From assembly GCF_000526695.1 (NCBI RefSeq), contig NZ_JAGO01000017.1, forward strand, positions 48,497 through 112,496: 64,000 nucleotides of DNA, in the 5' to 3' direction. Below are positions 63,642-64,000 of this stretch, one piece after another (within the stretch, counting starts at the first letter, position 1; every line of letters begins with the position of its first letter). The position numbers and the translations under genes were made by a program. The notes below the pieces were generated by a model. That model saw only the letters and a program-made list of their open reading frames with translations, was not told the origin of the DNA and searched no databases. The stretch comes from Carnimonas nigrificans ATCC BAA-78 (GTDB lineage: Bacteria > Pseudomonadota > Gammaproteobacteria > Pseudomonadales > Halomonadaceae).

Positions 63642-64000
63642 GGTTCTGTCTGAAAAGTCATACATGTTAGCCTTTCGCTGTTGACGAAAGGAGATGGCCT
63701 GATGGTGGAACGTTACGCGGTACCTGATCATCAATGGGATATGATTGCCGATATAGTTTCTCCCCCACAGAAAATGGGGCGTCCACGGCGAGATGACCGC
63801 CTGATGCTTAATGGCATCTTCTGGATTCTCTGTTCGGGAGCACAATGGCGGGACCTGCCCGAACGATTTGGCTCCTGGAAGACGGTATACCAGCGATTCC
63901 GCCAGTGGCGTGATGATGGTACTTTCGAACAAGTCCTAAGCCGGCTTCATTTACGTCTTCGACAGGATGGTCTCATGGATTTGGATACATGGATGATCGA
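63642..64000 (+). mobile_element. IS5-family insertion sequence, left part only
   Basis: The probable left end is GGTTCTGTCTGAAAAGTCA at about 63642, 60 bp before the transposase start. The element runs past the window edge, so the right end and target duplication are not visible. Confidence 0.7.
63702..64000 (+). CDS. IS5-family transposase, N-terminal part
   Basis: The frame from the ATG at 63702 reads to the window end without a stop (99 codons). AAGGAGATGG lies upstream. MVERYAVPDHQWDMIADIV, GRPRRDDRLMLNGIFWILC, SGAQWRDLPERFGSWKTVYQ and FRQWRDDGTFEQVL are typical of the N-terminal domain (DUF4096-like) of IS5-group transposases. The catalytic part begins beyond the window. Confidence 0.88.
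   Translation, partial: MVERYAVPDHQWDMIADIVSPPQKMGRPRRDDRLMLNGIFWILCSGAQWRDLPERFGSWKTVYQRFRQWRDDGTFEQVLSRLHLRLRQDGLMDLDTWMI

Noticed and set aside
1..64000. CRISPR arrays, rRNA genes or prophage structural genes
   Set aside because: No regularly spaced repeats, rRNA sequence or phage structural proteins were seen anywhere in the window.

Overview
This window looks like chromosomal DNA of a gammaproteobacterium, most likely a member or close relative of the Halomonadaceae. This rests on protein character and gene order only: miaE, lpxH, acnB, a tig-clpP-clpX-lon-hupB-ppiD block, luxS-mtnN, and a periplasmic PheC. No database search was possible. Most of the window has moderately high GC and ordinary housekeeping genes. 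Three kinds of foreign DNA interrupt it.

Layout. 1-6.5 kb: nupC and cdd (nucleoside uptake and salvage), a small outer-membrane barrel, acnB, miaE. 6.6-16 kb: maoC-type hydratase, lpxH, ppiB, glnS-cysS, copC-copD, luxS-mtnN (overlapping, activated methyl cycle), folD. 16.3-16.8 kb: tRNA-Pro(TGG), tRNA-Arg(TCT), tRNA-His(GTG) and a terminator. 17-28 kb: the protein quality-control block tig, clpP, clpX, lon, hupB, ppiD, then an oligopeptidase B gene. 28.3-29.4 kb: a small membrane protein and the 5' part of a LysE/RhtB exporter gene.

29,412-46,179 is a 16,768-bp composite transposon inserted in that lysE gene. An identical octamer, AAAAAACG, lies directly outside both ends. Removing the insert and one octamer restores a 211-codon LysE reading frame. 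The transposon has three parts. (a) An ISL3-family unit (29,412-36,827) carries arsR-arsC-arsH-acr3 and, divergently, a thioredoxin-type arsC, gapdh and arsJ, with its own transposase. (b) A central 6-kb segment has an oriT-like region, mobC, a MOBP relaxase with a foreign 3' end, an AT-rich gene for a PHP-domain plus SMC-like ATPase, and an orphan Phd antitoxin. (c) A 3,369-bp ISPpu12-like ISL3 unit (42,811-46,179) has merR, a CDF cation exporter, lspA and a second, diverged transposase. The left end of each ISL3 unit has a second copy of the terminal repeat core exactly 56 bp inside the first.

46.6-60 kb returns to chromosomal genes: the overlapping queC-queE-queD-ykgJ operon (preQ0 synthesis, with a two-domain QueD), a DUF2147 protein, gloA, pheC, a short-chain dehydrogenase, cysJ-cysI, a flavin-dependent monooxygenase, and a two-domain PPK2 (polyphosphate:AMP phosphotransferase). 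60.3-63.5 kb is an AT-rich type II restriction-modification island: an N6-adenine methyltransferase converging on a restriction endonuclease that is preceded by a C-protein controller with a recognisable C-box. The window ends inside an IS5-family transposase gene.
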